Part shown: positions 8,570-17,164 of the stretch, in pieces
How positions within the stretch are numbered: position 1 is the stretch's first letter
Layout: each line of letters begins with the position of its first letter
Assembly: GCA_023151275.1 (NCBI GenBank)
Contig: JAKLJI010000014.1
Span: 38,964-102,963, forward strand
Length of the DNA: 64,000 nt
Origin: Bacteroidia bacterium
GTDB lineage: Bacteria > Bacteroidota > Bacteroidia > UKL13-3
Direction of reading: 5' to 3'
The notes under the pieces: model-generated
Database searches by the model: none
Told to the model about the DNA's origin: nothing
What the model saw: only the letters and a program-made list of their open reading frames with translations
Program-made: the position numbers and the translations under genes

Positions 8570-9171
8570 AAGGATTTAAATTGAAAACCTCTTGAGGCAA
8601 AATGCGCTAAAATTGGAGGAAGTATTGCTTTCAAATTGCTGTACGCCTTAACACTATCATGAAACACAAGAATAGAACCCGGCCCGGCACTTTTCATAGC
8701 CTCTATACTTTCCTCCCTATTCAAATCGGGCGCGTAATCTCGCGAAAGGTGGCTCCACATGATGATTTCATAATCCTTCTTGAGCCCCTTTATTTGAGAA
8801 GGAGTTATTCTTCCATAGGGAGGCCTGAATAAACGGCCGGGAACAAACTCAGCAGCTTTTTGAATGTTTGAAAAGTACTGTTCGTTGCTGGTACTCCAAC
8901 CTTTCAAGTGGTTGTAGGTGTGATTACCGAGCGCATGCCCGTTTTGAAGAATTTGCTGAATCATATCGGGGAACCTGAAGGCATTCTCGCCCACACAAAA
9001 AAAAGTAGCATGGGCATCAAATCGTTTTAACTCCTCAAGAACCCAAGCCGTTATCTCCGGGTGCGGACCATCATCAAAGGTTAAAAACAGAACTTTATCC
9101 TTTGTATCAACCTTCCATGTACATGAAGGAGCTAATCTTTGAAGAAAAAGGGGGAATGTGTATTTAAACAT
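8557..9171 (-). CDS. NodB-type polysaccharide deacetylase
   Basis: This 204-residue protein is a compact carbohydrate esterase family 4 domain, which removes N-acetyl groups from GlcNAc-containing glycans. All five CE4 motifs can be read: TFDDGPH (catalytic base and metal aspartates), HTYNH (metal histidines), RPPYG, the MWSHLSRDY region, and LVFHDS (catalytic histidine). The N-terminus MFKYTFPLFLQRL is hydrophobic but short, so it may be cytoplasmic or a weak anchor. It is the first gene of a pair with the GT2 gene, with a 13-bp overlap. It diverges from the tolC gene. Confidence 0.85.
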   Translation of the reverse strand: MFKYTFPLFLQRLAPSCTWKVDTKDKVLFLTFDDGPHPEITAWVLEELKRFDAHATFFCVGENAFRFPDMIQQILQNGHALGNHTYNHLKGWSTSNEQYFSNIQKAAEFVPGRLFRPPYGRITPSQIKGLKKDYEIIMWSHLSRDYAPDLNREESIEAMKSAGPGSILVFHDSVKAYSNLKAILPPILAHFASRGFQFKSLCRP

Positions 9172-9179
9172 TATTTTTG
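9172..9179 (+). promoter_or_regulatory. -7 element before tolC-like gene
   Basis: TATTTTTG matches TAnnTTTG exactly and lies 24 bases before the ATG at 9204. The track's TTG start at 9177 falls inside this element, which argues for the later ATG. No clear -33 box is seen. Confidence 0.5.
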
Positions 9180-9203
9180 CCAGCTGACCAAATTTTTACA
9201 AGC

Positions 9204-10661
9204 ATGCTGCGTCAAATATCAAAAAAAACAGGTGTATTCCACATTTTGATGCTGGGAGCATTGGTTAATACCATGGCCCAATCAGGCAAAACCTATAGTT
9301 TACAGGAATGCATTGAACAGGCTTTGGCCACAAATATTACAGTGCAGCAGCAAAATTTGATGAAGCAATCTACTCAGGCAGATTACTTACAAAGTAGAAT
9401 GGCCGCACTTCCTAATTTAAATGCGAGCCTTAGCAACAGTTGGCAAACAGGTTTTGCAATTAATCCAGAAAGTAACGCTGCCCAAAACAACCAATCATTT
9501 CGAACCAATTCGGTTGGAGCAAATTCAAGCATTGTATTGTTTAATGGGTTTCAAACCAGCAACACTATTCGTCTTCAACAATCCAACCTTAAGGCGACAG
9601 GCCAAGATTTGGAAACAACAAAAAACAATATCATGCTAAATATTAGCAATGCTTATTTGAATGTGTTGCTGAATATTGAGCTAAAGAATGCAGCAATGGC
9701 TAGGGTTGAAGCAAGCAAAGCCCAGGTGGAACGGCAGAAAAAAATGTACGAATTGGGAAGTGTAAATAAAAGTCGCTACCTGCAACTAAAAGCTCAACTC
9801 GCTGCAGAGGAATTAAATCTAACCAATGCACAAAACAGCGTAACCCAAGCCTATTTGGAATTGTGGCTGTTGATGAATATTCAACCTAACGCTGAAAATG
9901 CAATTGCTCCCATGAAAGACTTGACGGCATTAACCGATAAAATGGGAGCCGAAGCCCTAAAACCGGAGCAGATTTTTGAAGAATTCACGCAAAAAAGTCC
10001 TGAAATAAAAGCTGCCTCTTACCGCATACGTAGTTCTGAACTCCAGCGATTCGTTGCAATGGGAGGTCGCTCACCACGTCTTTCATTGAGTGCTGGACTA
10101 AACTCTTTCTACACCACGCAAAGTTTACAACCCATAGGAAGCCCTGTGTTAACCAATAGAACCTTGGGCTATTGGGACAACAATGGAACCTTAATCCCTG
10201 TTTTCACAGCATTTCCAAGCTATTCCGGTTACGAAACAACCCCATTTAAAACACAGTTTGATAGAAACTTGGGTACAAACCTCTCCTTGAATTTGAGTGT
10301 ACCTGTTTTCAATGGATGGAGTGTTAACACCAATATCCAAAAGGCAAGGATAAACCACGAAAATGCGAAACTGAACGACAAACAAACCCGTCAAACTGTA
10401 TTTCGGAATATTAGTCAGGCGCATACAAGTATGCTTGCAGCGCGGAAACGTTTTGAATCGAACGAGGCAAATTATGCGGCTAACAAAGAAGCATTTGAAC
10501 TAGCTGAGAAGCAATTTGAACTTGGCGCCTTAAACATGGCCGATTATTTAAACACAAAAAATAGTTTTATTCGTGCCGAAGCTGAATTTACCCAAGCACG
10601 TTATGAATTGATTTTCAGAAGAAAGGTTCTGGATTTTTACATTGGAAATCCTCTATACTAA
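9204..10661 (+). CDS. TolC family outer-membrane efflux protein
   Basis: This is the outer-membrane channel component of a tripartite exporter. I start it at 9204 (MLRQISKKTG), not the TTG at 9177, because that gives a clean signal peptide (VFHILMLGALVNTMAQ) and leaves room for the promoter. The mature protein is rich in long amphipathic helices with two internally similar halves, as expected for OEP repeats (YSLQECIEQALATN at the N-terminus, helical stretch AKLNDKQTRQTVFRNISQAH later). The membrane-fusion protein follows after 6 bases. No ABC or RND permease gene follows. Confidence 0.88.
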   Translation: MLRQISKKTGVFHILMLGALVNTMAQSGKTYSLQECIEQALATNITVQQQNLMKQSTQADYLQSRMAALPNLNASLSNSWQTGFAINPESNAAQNNQSFRTNSVGANSSIVLFNGFQTSNTIRLQQSNLKATGQDLETTKNNIMLNISNAYLNVLLNIELKNAAMARVEASKAQVERQKKMYELGSVNKSRYLQLKAQLAAEELNLTNAQNSVTQAYLELWLLMNIQPNAENAIAPMKDLTALTDKMGAEALKPEQIFEEFTQKSPEIKAASYRIRSSELQRFVAMGGRSPRLSLSAGLNSFYTTQSLQPIGSPVLTNRTLGYWDNNGTLIPVFTAFPSYSGYETTPFKTQFDRNLGTNLSLNLSVPVFNGWSVNTNIQKARINHENAKLNDKQTRQTVFRNISQAHTSMLAARKRFESNEANYAANKEAFELAEKQFELGALNMADYLNTKNSFIRAEAEFTQARYELIFRRKVLDFYIGNPLY

Positions 10662-10667
10662 ACACCC

Positions 10668-12020
10668 ATGGCAAAGAAAAATAACCGTATTTATTGGATT
10701 TTGGGCGGCTCGGTTGGTGTGCTGCTGTTGTTTGCAATCATTGGAAAGAAAGCCGGATGGATTGGAAAGAACGAAGGCACAAAAGTAACCGCAGAGGAAG
10801 CCATTGAACGGACACTGATGGAAACTGTATCAGCCAACGGTAGAGTTCAACCTGAGAAAGAAGTAAAGATAAGTTCCGACGTTTCAGGAGAAATCATGGA
10901 ACTGTATGTTAAAGAAGGGGATTCTGTGGTTGTTGGCAAATTGCTCGCAAGAATTGACCCTGAATTGTACCAGTCTGCACTTGACCGTTCGGAAGCCTCG
11001 TTGAACAATACACGCGCATCGCTGGCAAGCACCCGTGCACGTTTGGTTCAGGCCCAGGCACGATTCAATGAATTGAGCAAAGCCTATGAACGCAATCAAA
11101 ATTTATACAAACAGAAACTTATTTCAGATGCAGAAATTGAAACCGCCAAAAGCACTTATGAGAATGCAAAAGCAGAAGTAGAAGCGGCTAAACAAAGCAT
11201 CCTTGCCGGTGAATTCAGTGTAAAAAGCTTTGAAGCCGGAGTGAAAGAAGCCCGAAAAAACCTCAGCAGAACAAATATTTATGCTCCGGTAAGTGGTATT
11301 GTTTCTAAGTTGAGTGTTGAACAAGGTGAACGCGTGGTTGGAACTTCTCAAATGGCCGGTACAGAAATGATGCGCATTGCCAATCTAAACGACATGGAAG
11401 TTAGTGTAGATGTGAATGAAAACGACATTGTGAAGGTTGGACTTGGAGATACCAGTTCCATTGAAGTAGATGCCTATCCTAACCGAAAATTCAAAGGTGT
11501 GGTAACTGAAATAGCCAATAGTGCAAGCACCAATGCGGCTACAACTTCAGACCAGGTGACCAACTTCGTGGTTAAAATCAGAATCTTGAGAAGCTCATAC
11601 GCAGATTTAAGCAAAAAATTCGGGCGTAGAAAATCAGTATTTAGACCCGGAATGAGTGCAAGCGTTGAAGTTCAAACAGAGCGGGTTGACAATGCGTTGA
11701 GCATTCCAATTGAAGCAGTAAGCATACGTGATATCTCAGCTCTTGACACAACAGAAAACAAAGACTCAGAAAAACCTTCCCTTTCATTGGAAAAGAAAAA
11801 TGAAGATGTTGAGGTGGTTTTTGTAATCGACAACAACAAGGCTTCGATTCGGAAAGTAAAGACTGGTGTTCAAGACGATAAGCATATTCAAATTCTTGCA
11901 GGATTAACCAAAGGGGACCAGGTAATTTCAGGACCTTATAGTTTGATATCAAAGACCATGAAGCATGGCGATAAGGTGACCAAGGTGAAGAAAGAAGAAC
12001 TCTACGAGAAAAAAGAATAA
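10668..12020 (+). CDS. HlyD/MacA-type periplasmic adaptor (membrane fusion protein)
   Basis: The protein has 450 residues. An N-terminal membrane anchor (about 7-24, IYWILGGSVGVLLLFAIIG) is followed by a biotinyl-lipoyl half-motif (VSGEIMELYVKEGDSV), a long coiled-coil hairpin (about 105-205, rich in A, K and E), the second lipoyl half (NIYAPVSGIVSKLSVEQGERV), a beta-barrel domain and a membrane-proximal domain. This layout fits MacA-like adaptors that bridge an inner-membrane pump to TolC. It is co-transcribed with the tolC-like gene and closed by a strong terminator, so the partner pump must be encoded elsewhere. Confidence 0.87.
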   Translation: MAKKNNRIYWILGGSVGVLLLFAIIGKKAGWIGKNEGTKVTAEEAIERTLMETVSANGRVQPEKEVKISSDVSGEIMELYVKEGDSVVVGKLLARIDPELYQSALDRSEASLNNTRASLASTRARLVQAQARFNELSKAYERNQNLYKQKLISDAEIETAKSTYENAKAEVEAAKQSILAGEFSVKSFEAGVKEARKNLSRTNIYAPVSGIVSKLSVEQGERVVGTSQMAGTEMMRIANLNDMEVSVDVNENDIVKVGLGDTSSIEVDAYPNRKFKGVVTEIANSASTNAATTSDQVTNFVVKIRILRSSYADLSKKFGRRKSVFRPGMSASVEVQTERVDNALSIPIEAVSIRDISALDTTENKDSEKPSLSLEKKNEDVEVVFVIDNNKASIRKVKTGVQDDKHIQILAGLTKGDQVISGPYSLISKTMKHGDKVTKVKKEELYEKKE

Positions 12021-12022
12021 TT

Positions 12023-12050
12023 AAAAGGTTGGACTTCGGTTCAACCTTTT
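12023..12050 (+). terminator. Rho-independent terminator with UUCG loop
   Basis: AAAAGGTTGGAC-TTCG-GTTCAACCTTTTTT: a 12-bp stem with one G-T pair, a stable C(UUCG)G tetraloop and a T run, 3 bases after the adaptor gene stop. It ends the tolC/adaptor operon. Confidence 0.92.
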
Positions 12051-12150
12051 TTGTATGAAGGGAATGGATAAAAACCTATTTTCCTTAAGTGAAGGTCATT
12101 CGCTATACTTGCAGCTGAGCAGATTTGCATAGCAATCAATAATTTACTGA

Positions 12151-12864
12151 ATGGCATTACTTTCTATTATCATTCCGGCCTACAACGAAGCCAAAACCAT
12201 CCACAAAATCCTGGAAAAAGTAGATGCCGTTAAGCTAATCAATCAACTAGAGAAAGAAATAATCATCGTAAACGATTGCTCATCGGACAATACGGTAGAG
12301 GTGGTGCGTCAGCTTATGAATTCGTACCCCGAAATACGCTTATTGGAACATCCAATAAACCAAGGTAAGGGTGCGGCAATTCACACGGGAATAAAGGAGG
12401 CAAAAGGTGATTATATTATCATTCAGGATGCCGACTTGGAATACGACCCTACTGAATACAATATTCTACTTAAACCCATTTTAGATGGATTTGCAGATGT
12501 TGTTTATGGGTCGCGGTTTATGGGAGGAAAACCTCACCGCATTCTTTTCTTCTGGCATTCCATTGGAAATGGGGTATTGACCTTTTTGTCGAATATGTTC
12601 ACCAACCTCAACCTTACCGATATGGAAACCTGCTACAAGTTATTCAGGTCGTCTTACTTGAAAGGTTTAACATTAAGCGAAAAACGCTTTGGATTTGAGC
12701 CGGAGGTGACCGCAAAAATCAGCCGAATTCCAAATATACGGATTTATGAAGTAGGAATTTCGTACTACGGAAGGACCTATGCAGAAGGAAAAAAAATCAA
12801 TTGGAAAGATGGATTTCGAGCCATATTCTGTATTTTAAAATATGGCATGTTAAAGATGAATTAA
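12151..12864 (+). CDS. Family 2 glycosyltransferase, polyprenyl-phosphate sugar synthase type
   Basis: This 237-residue soluble GT2 enzyme resembles dolichyl-phosphate mannose and undecaprenyl-phosphate sugar synthases. It reads [13 protein letters not shown] at the start, [11 protein letters not shown], the DxD-type QDADLEYDP near residue 93, and YGSRFMGG near 123, all characteristic of the DPM1-like group. It lacks the C-terminal membrane helices of longer members. The GT-C-like membrane protein starts 1 base after its stop. That supports a unit in which this enzyme charges a lipid carrier with a sugar and the neighbour transfers it outside the membrane. A near-consensus -7 element (TATACTTG at 12104-12111) lies upstream. 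Confidence 0.8.
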   Translation: MALLSIIIPAYNEAKTIHKILEKVDAVKLINQLEKEIIIVNDCSSDNTVEVVRQLMNSYPEIRLLEHPINQGKGAAIHTGIKEAKGDYIIIQDADLEYDPTEYNILLKPILDGFADVVYGSRFMGGKPHRILFFWHSIGNGVLTFLSNMFTNLNLTDMETCYKLFRSSYLKGLTLSEKRFGFEPEVTAKISRIPNIRIYEVGISYYGRTYAEGKKINWKDGFRAIFCILKYGMLKMN

Positions 12865-12865
12865 C

Positions 12866-14287
12866 ATGAATGAAAACAAAGCGTTTCAGTGGATTTTTGC
12901 ATCAGGACTTGCCCTTTTCATTTCGCTTAGTTTCTTTACCAATGGCATAGGCCGAGAGGCAGACAGCATTACTCATTTTCTCATTTCATACTATGCTCCA
13001 AAACATCCATACCTATTCTTCGACCACTGGGGCAAACCATTCTTCACGCTGCTAGCAAGTCCCTTTGCTGCACTTGGGTTCTCTTGGATTAAGGTCTTCA
13101 ACACACTTCAAACCTTTCTTTCCATTTGGTTAATCTGGAAAATTGGGCTACAGTACCGGCTTAAACGGCTATGGATGCTGCCCATTTTTATTTTGGTCTG
13201 TCCCATTACCTGGCAAGTTAATTTTTCGGGCTTAACAGAGCCCCTTTTTGCCTCTGTGCTCACATTTTCAGTTTATCTAATATTAAAAAACAAGGCCTCT
13301 GCCGGAGCAATTTTGGTATCCTTTTTACCTTTTGTTCGTTCGGAAGGCTTACTTATTTTGGTGGTCTTTGGGCTATATTTTCTTATTCGCAAAGACTGGA
13401 AGAATTTGGTATTGCTTGCAAGCGGACATCTAATAATGAGTTTATTAGGTTGGCCAATTCAAGGAGAATTCTTGTGGGTTTTCACTAAAATACCTTATGC
13501 TCATCTAAACCCGATTTATGGGAAAGGAACATGGGACCATTTTCTAATCCAGTTCCATTTTATGCATGGCCCTTTCCCTTATGCGCTTATTATTCTAAGC
13601 ATCTTCTTTTTGATTTGGTACTACAGAAACAAGGTCATTCGGGAACTGTTCATGAATCCTTACTTCTATTTGGTTTATGGAACCAGCCTCGCCTTTTTTG
13701 CTGCCCATACCCTATTTTGGGCCCTGGGTATCTTTGGTTCGATGGGATTAACGCGGGTTTTCTTCGGAATTTTACCCCTGTTAAGTTTGATGATGTTAGA
13801 CGGATGGAATGAGCTTCTGGATTGGATTCAATTCAGAAAATCAGCATTGAAAAACTGGGTGGGAGGAACCTTGTTTGGGATAATGCTTGTATTCCCTTTC
13901 CTTGATAATCCTGCATCTTTTAAACTGAAACGCGATTTATTCTTAAGCAATTCTGCACAGGGAATAAAGGATGAACTGGTGCCCTGGATGGAAGCCAAAC
14001 GAAATGAAGCACACCTTTTGGCCTCAGACGTTTCAGTTTGCTATTTCTTGAATCAGGATCCATTTGATAGCAGCAGCTTTTCAAGCCCAAAGCTGCTTAT
14101 GAAATTCATTCAGGAAAAGAAACAAGGAATACTCGTTTGGGACAATTGGTTTACTGAAGTAGAAGATGACTTAGCTCCTTCCCGAATTGATTCTTTAGTT
14201 AAAGCAGGACATCTAAAAGAAGAAAAAAATTGGGTCTGGAAAAATGAAAATGTCAGTGCCAATTATCGGATTTACCGGATTCAATAA
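12866..14287 (+). CDS. Multi-pass membrane protein, putative GT-C glycosyltransferase
   Basis: This 473-residue protein has about ten membrane segments and a soluble C-terminal part (about 375-473). After the first segment the loop GREADSITH carries acidic and histidine residues where GT-C enzymes keep their catalytic acidic motif. The following pattern of short loops and helices is like GT39/ArnT or mannosyltransferase families. The adjacent polyprenyl-phosphate GT2 gene fits a GT-C acceptor enzyme that uses lipid-linked sugars. I do not recognise a specific family, so the call rests on topology and context. It converges on the GT51 gene with 12 bases between stops. Confidence 0.5.
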   Translation: MNENKAFQWIFASGLALFISLSFFTNGIGREADSITHFLISYYAPKHPYLFFDHWGKPFFTLLASPFAALGFSWIKVFNTLQTFLSIWLIWKIGLQYRLKRLWMLPIFILVCPITWQVNFSGLTEPLFASVLTFSVYLILKNKASAGAILVSFLPFVRSEGLLILVVFGLYFLIRKDWKNLVLLASGHLIMSLLGWPIQGEFLWVFTKIPYAHLNPIYGKGTWDHFLIQFHFMHGPFPYALIILSIFFLIWYYRNKVIRELFMNPYFYLVYGTSLAFFAAHTLFWALGIFGSMGLTRVFFGILPLLSLMMLDGWNELLDWIQFRKSALKNWVGGTLFGIMLVFPFLDNPASFKLKRDLFLSNSAQGIKDELVPWMEAKRNEAHLLASDVSVCYFLNQDPFDSSSFSSPKLLMKFIQEKKQGILVWDNWFTEVEDDLAPSRIDSLVKAGHLKEEKNWVWKNENVSANYRIYRIQ

Positions 14288-14299
14288 TCCTGAAACCCA

Positions 14300-16351
14300 T
14301 TAATCCGCTAATTCATCTTCGTCATCATCAGCAGGTTGATCATCATTGGTTTCCGGATTTGAAATGCGCATTAATTCAAGCTCCATTAAGGAATCGTTTC
14401 TCAGGGAATCGTTTTTAACAATTTGCATTAATGCAGGGCCTGTTATCGAAATCCTATGAGTTAAACCTATTGTATCCTGTTCTGTAATAAGCTGCCTAAA
14501 GATCATTTTATTAGCCAGATACCTATAGGTTTTCTCCAGATAATCTTTTGGAGAACCATCCTTATTAAAGCGCCACATAAAACCTTTCGGTCTTGGAATG
14601 ATGGTAGCTAAATACAAACACTCACTCAATGTTAAATCAGCAGGTTTCTTTCTGAAATAATACTTCGACGCCTCTCCTATTCCATATACGTTTGGCCCCC
14701 ATTCAATAATATTCAGATAAACCTCAAACATCCTATTTTTAGGAACGAGGTGGTTATTTTCGAGAATATAAACCAATAGAATTTCCTCCAGCTTTCTGGC
14801 CATGGTTTTTTCACGCGTCAGGAATACATTCTTAATCAGCTGCATGCTGATGGTACTCGCACCCCGTTTAAACTTCATGGTTCTGAGATTCTTAGCAATT
14901 GATTGCCTGAATGCTTCTGTCACAAAACCCCTATGATACATAAAGGAAGGGTCTTCTGTGGTTAGCACGCAGTTTCTTAAGTATGGAGAAATCTGATCAA
15001 GAGGCGTGAAGTTGGGGTTTGATGGCCCTACAACAATAGGTCTGGTTTTGCGTCCATTTTCATAGGGATAATGAACAAATTCCTCATTCAATTTATTCAA
15101 ATTGGCTTCCCCAAAACGGGTAATCCTAAACTGGTCTCTTTCAAGCGTACTTTCAAAAACCATATCGTTGGGTTTTGTCTTGTTGTACACAAAATCAACC
15201 CTATAACTAAATGAACCTTCGGCCTCCATGCCTCGGATATGGGTAAACAATCCATCAGGCAAAGCCTCAATAAATTGTTTAGCTGTGGCTTTCTCTGTTC
15301 TAACGCTGAATGAAAAGACGGTATCCGGCGAGGCAACTTCGTATTTTACAAAAGGATGAACCACAAAATTATTGAGGTTGATTACCGATGAACTATCCAA
15401 CGACCAGTAATTGCTGCCAATCAACCAAGAATAATCAAACTCTGCATTTCTAACAATTACATCTTGCCTGGCAATCTTAGAATGATTGATTTTAAACTCC
15501 TTTACAGATGCAGCCCCTTTGATGGTCAATTCATCTCCATCCAATTCAATTTGGTTCAATTTCAAATGAACATTTTCAAAACCCATTTGAAGATTAAAAC
15601 GCTGGTCCAGGTAGGGAATTTTCACCCCAGAAGAATCTGTTCCCGAAAACAAAATATCCGCGGTTTTTTCAGCAGGGTTTGCCGTTCCGTTTAATACCCA
15701 ATTTTGTTTGGAGACAGCCGTTTCAACTATCATAGCCGCATGGAGTTTTTCATCTACCAGCGTCATACTTTTCAAGGTAAAGTTCAATTCTTGACCTTCA
15801 TCGTTTGCTCGAATAGCAAAATTATCAAACTTCAAGTCCTGTGGTACAAGGTTTAAAACCTTTGAAATAATTCTATAGATTTTTTTGGAATAATTGCTCT
15901 CACTTTTGGGCTTTTCTTCACCCATATCTTCCCTAGTTGAATCCTTACCCAAGAACGCATCAAAATTGCGGATTCCGTCTTTTTTTATGAGTTGAGCATA
16001 CCCATCACTCATGTGCACACTTTTCACATGAACTTCACCCAAAAGTGCATACCAAAATTTTATTTCAAGAGAAAAATCCTGCAAAGCAAACAGGGTGTCG
16101 GCCTGAACCGGTTTTAAGGAAACGTGCGACAGATGCAGCCCACTGATTCCAACAAAGGAAGCTGAGCCAACATGAAGTTGCGTATTGTATTTCTCAGAAA
16201 ATTTGGCCTGAATTTTCTCAATTCCTTTATTCAGAAAATAATTCCGAAAAGAGAAAAAAACCGCTATTAAAATAAACAAAATGACACCGGCAAGTTTGAT
16301 TACCAGTGTCACTCTTTTTTTTGCTTTTGGGCTGATAGGAAGGATTTTCAA
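14300..16351 (-). CDS. Peptidoglycan glycosyltransferase (GT51) with AsmA-like N-terminal region
   Basis: This protein of 683 residues has an N-terminal membrane anchor (about 15-35). A long beta-rich, repetitive region (about 40-400) resembles AsmA/DUF-type envelope domains (GISGLHLSHVSLKPVQADTLF). A GT51 domain occupies about 440-620, with all catalytic motifs: EDPSFMYHRG, RGASTISMQ, RKLEEILLVYILE and KNRMFEVYLNIIEWG. There is no transpeptidase domain, so it should polymerise glycan strands from lipid II only. The C-terminus is acidic. The start codon is TTG, 16 bases after the frr stop; no ATG fits before the anchor. It is probably co-transcribed with frr. Confidence 0.8.
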   Translation of the reverse strand: MKILPISPKAKKRVTLVIKLAGVILFILIAVFFSFRNYFLNKGIEKIQAKFSEKYNTQLHVGSASFVGISGLHLSHVSLKPVQADTLFALQDFSLEIKFWYALLGEVHVKSVHMSDGYAQLIKKDGIRNFDAFLGKDSTREDMGEEKPKSESNYSKKIYRIISKVLNLVPQDLKFDNFAIRANDEGQELNFTLKSMTLVDEKLHAAMIVETAVSKQNWVLNGTANPAEKTADILFSGTDSSGVKIPYLDQRFNLQMGFENVHLKLNQIELDGDELTIKGAASVKEFKINHSKIARQDVIVRNAEFDYSWLIGSNYWSLDSSSVINLNNFVVHPFVKYEVASPDTVFSFSVRTEKATAKQFIEALPDGLFTHIRGMEAEGSFSYRVDFVYNKTKPNDMVFESTLERDQFRITRFGEANLNKLNEEFVHYPYENGRKTRPIVVGPSNPNFTPLDQISPYLRNCVLTTEDPSFMYHRGFVTEAFRQSIAKNLRTMKFKRGASTISMQLIKNVFLTREKTMARKLEEILLVYILENNHLVPKNRMFEVYLNIIEWGPNVYGIGEASKYYFRKKPADLTLSECLYLATIIPRPKGFMWRFNKDGSPKDYLEKTYRYLANKMIFRQLITEQDTIGLTHRISITGPALMQIVKNDSLRNDSLMELELMRISNPETNDDQPADDDEDELAD

Positions 16352-16367
16352 GATGTTTTAATTGAGA

Positions 16368-16934
16368 TTAAACATGCATGAGTTCAGCCTCTTTGGCGGC
16401 AGTAAGTTCATCAATACGTTTAATGTAACCATCTGTGGTTTTTTGAACTTGCTGTTCCGCAGTTTTGGCATCATCTTCAGGCAATCCTTCTTTTTGCAAT
16501 TTCTTTATACTTTCATTGATATCTTTTCGGATATTCCGAACAGCGACTTTTGCATTCTCAGATTCTGCTTTCACCTTTTTCACAATTTCTTTTCTGCGTT
16601 CCTCTGTTAATGGTGGCAGGATTACACGAATCATTGTGCCATCGTTGCTTGGCGCAAAACCAAGATTTGAAATGATGATTCCTTTTTCAATGGCTTGAAG
16701 CATATTTTTCTCCCAAGGCGTAATTGTGATGGTTCGAGCATCGGGAGTATTAACACTTCCTACCTGATTTAAAGGTACCAACTGGCCGTAGTAATCAACC
16801 TTTACAGCATCAAGCATGGAAGGATGAGCTTTACCTGCACGAATTTTTGTAAATTCACTTGCTGCATGGTCAATGGCTTTGTCCATAAGTTCTTTCAGAC
16901 TGTCGAAAACGGGTTTTAATCTGGGATCGCTCAT
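16368..16934 (-). CDS. frr: Ribosome recycling factor
   Basis: This 188-residue protein (from [10 protein letters not shown]) separates ribosomal subunits after termination together with EF-G. Family signatures are clear: [66 protein letters not shown]-like core, and the C-terminal helix. I start it at 16934, not 16964, because the extra 10 residues are not family-like. In many Bacteroidota frr follows pyrH; here no pyrH is present immediately upstream and the GT51 gene lies downstream. Confidence 0.95.
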   Translation of the reverse strand: [188 protein letters not shown]

Positions 16935-17147
16935 ACGTGTAAATTTGATTTGCAAAATAACCACAGTGGGCCGATTCTTCCTAGTTTTCGGAAATACTTT
17001 TTCAACCTTGGCTCATTAATAATTTATTGAACTCTTCCTAAACCAAGCAAACAAAAAGATAACCAATTGTATATCAATAACAAGACCAGCACAACCTGTC
17101 CAAGCTTCAAAATCTCGAACAAAGCAGTATAGCCCTCAAAACTTTCC

Positions 17148-17155
17148 TATCTTCG
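17148..17155 (+). promoter_or_regulatory. Candidate -7 element of gltX
   Basis: TATCTTCG, one base off TAnnTTTG, 9 bases before the gltX ATG. No clear -33 TTTG. The rest of 16935-17147 is AT-rich and holds nothing else I can identify. Confidence 0.4.
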
Positions 17156-17164
17156 CGGCACTTT

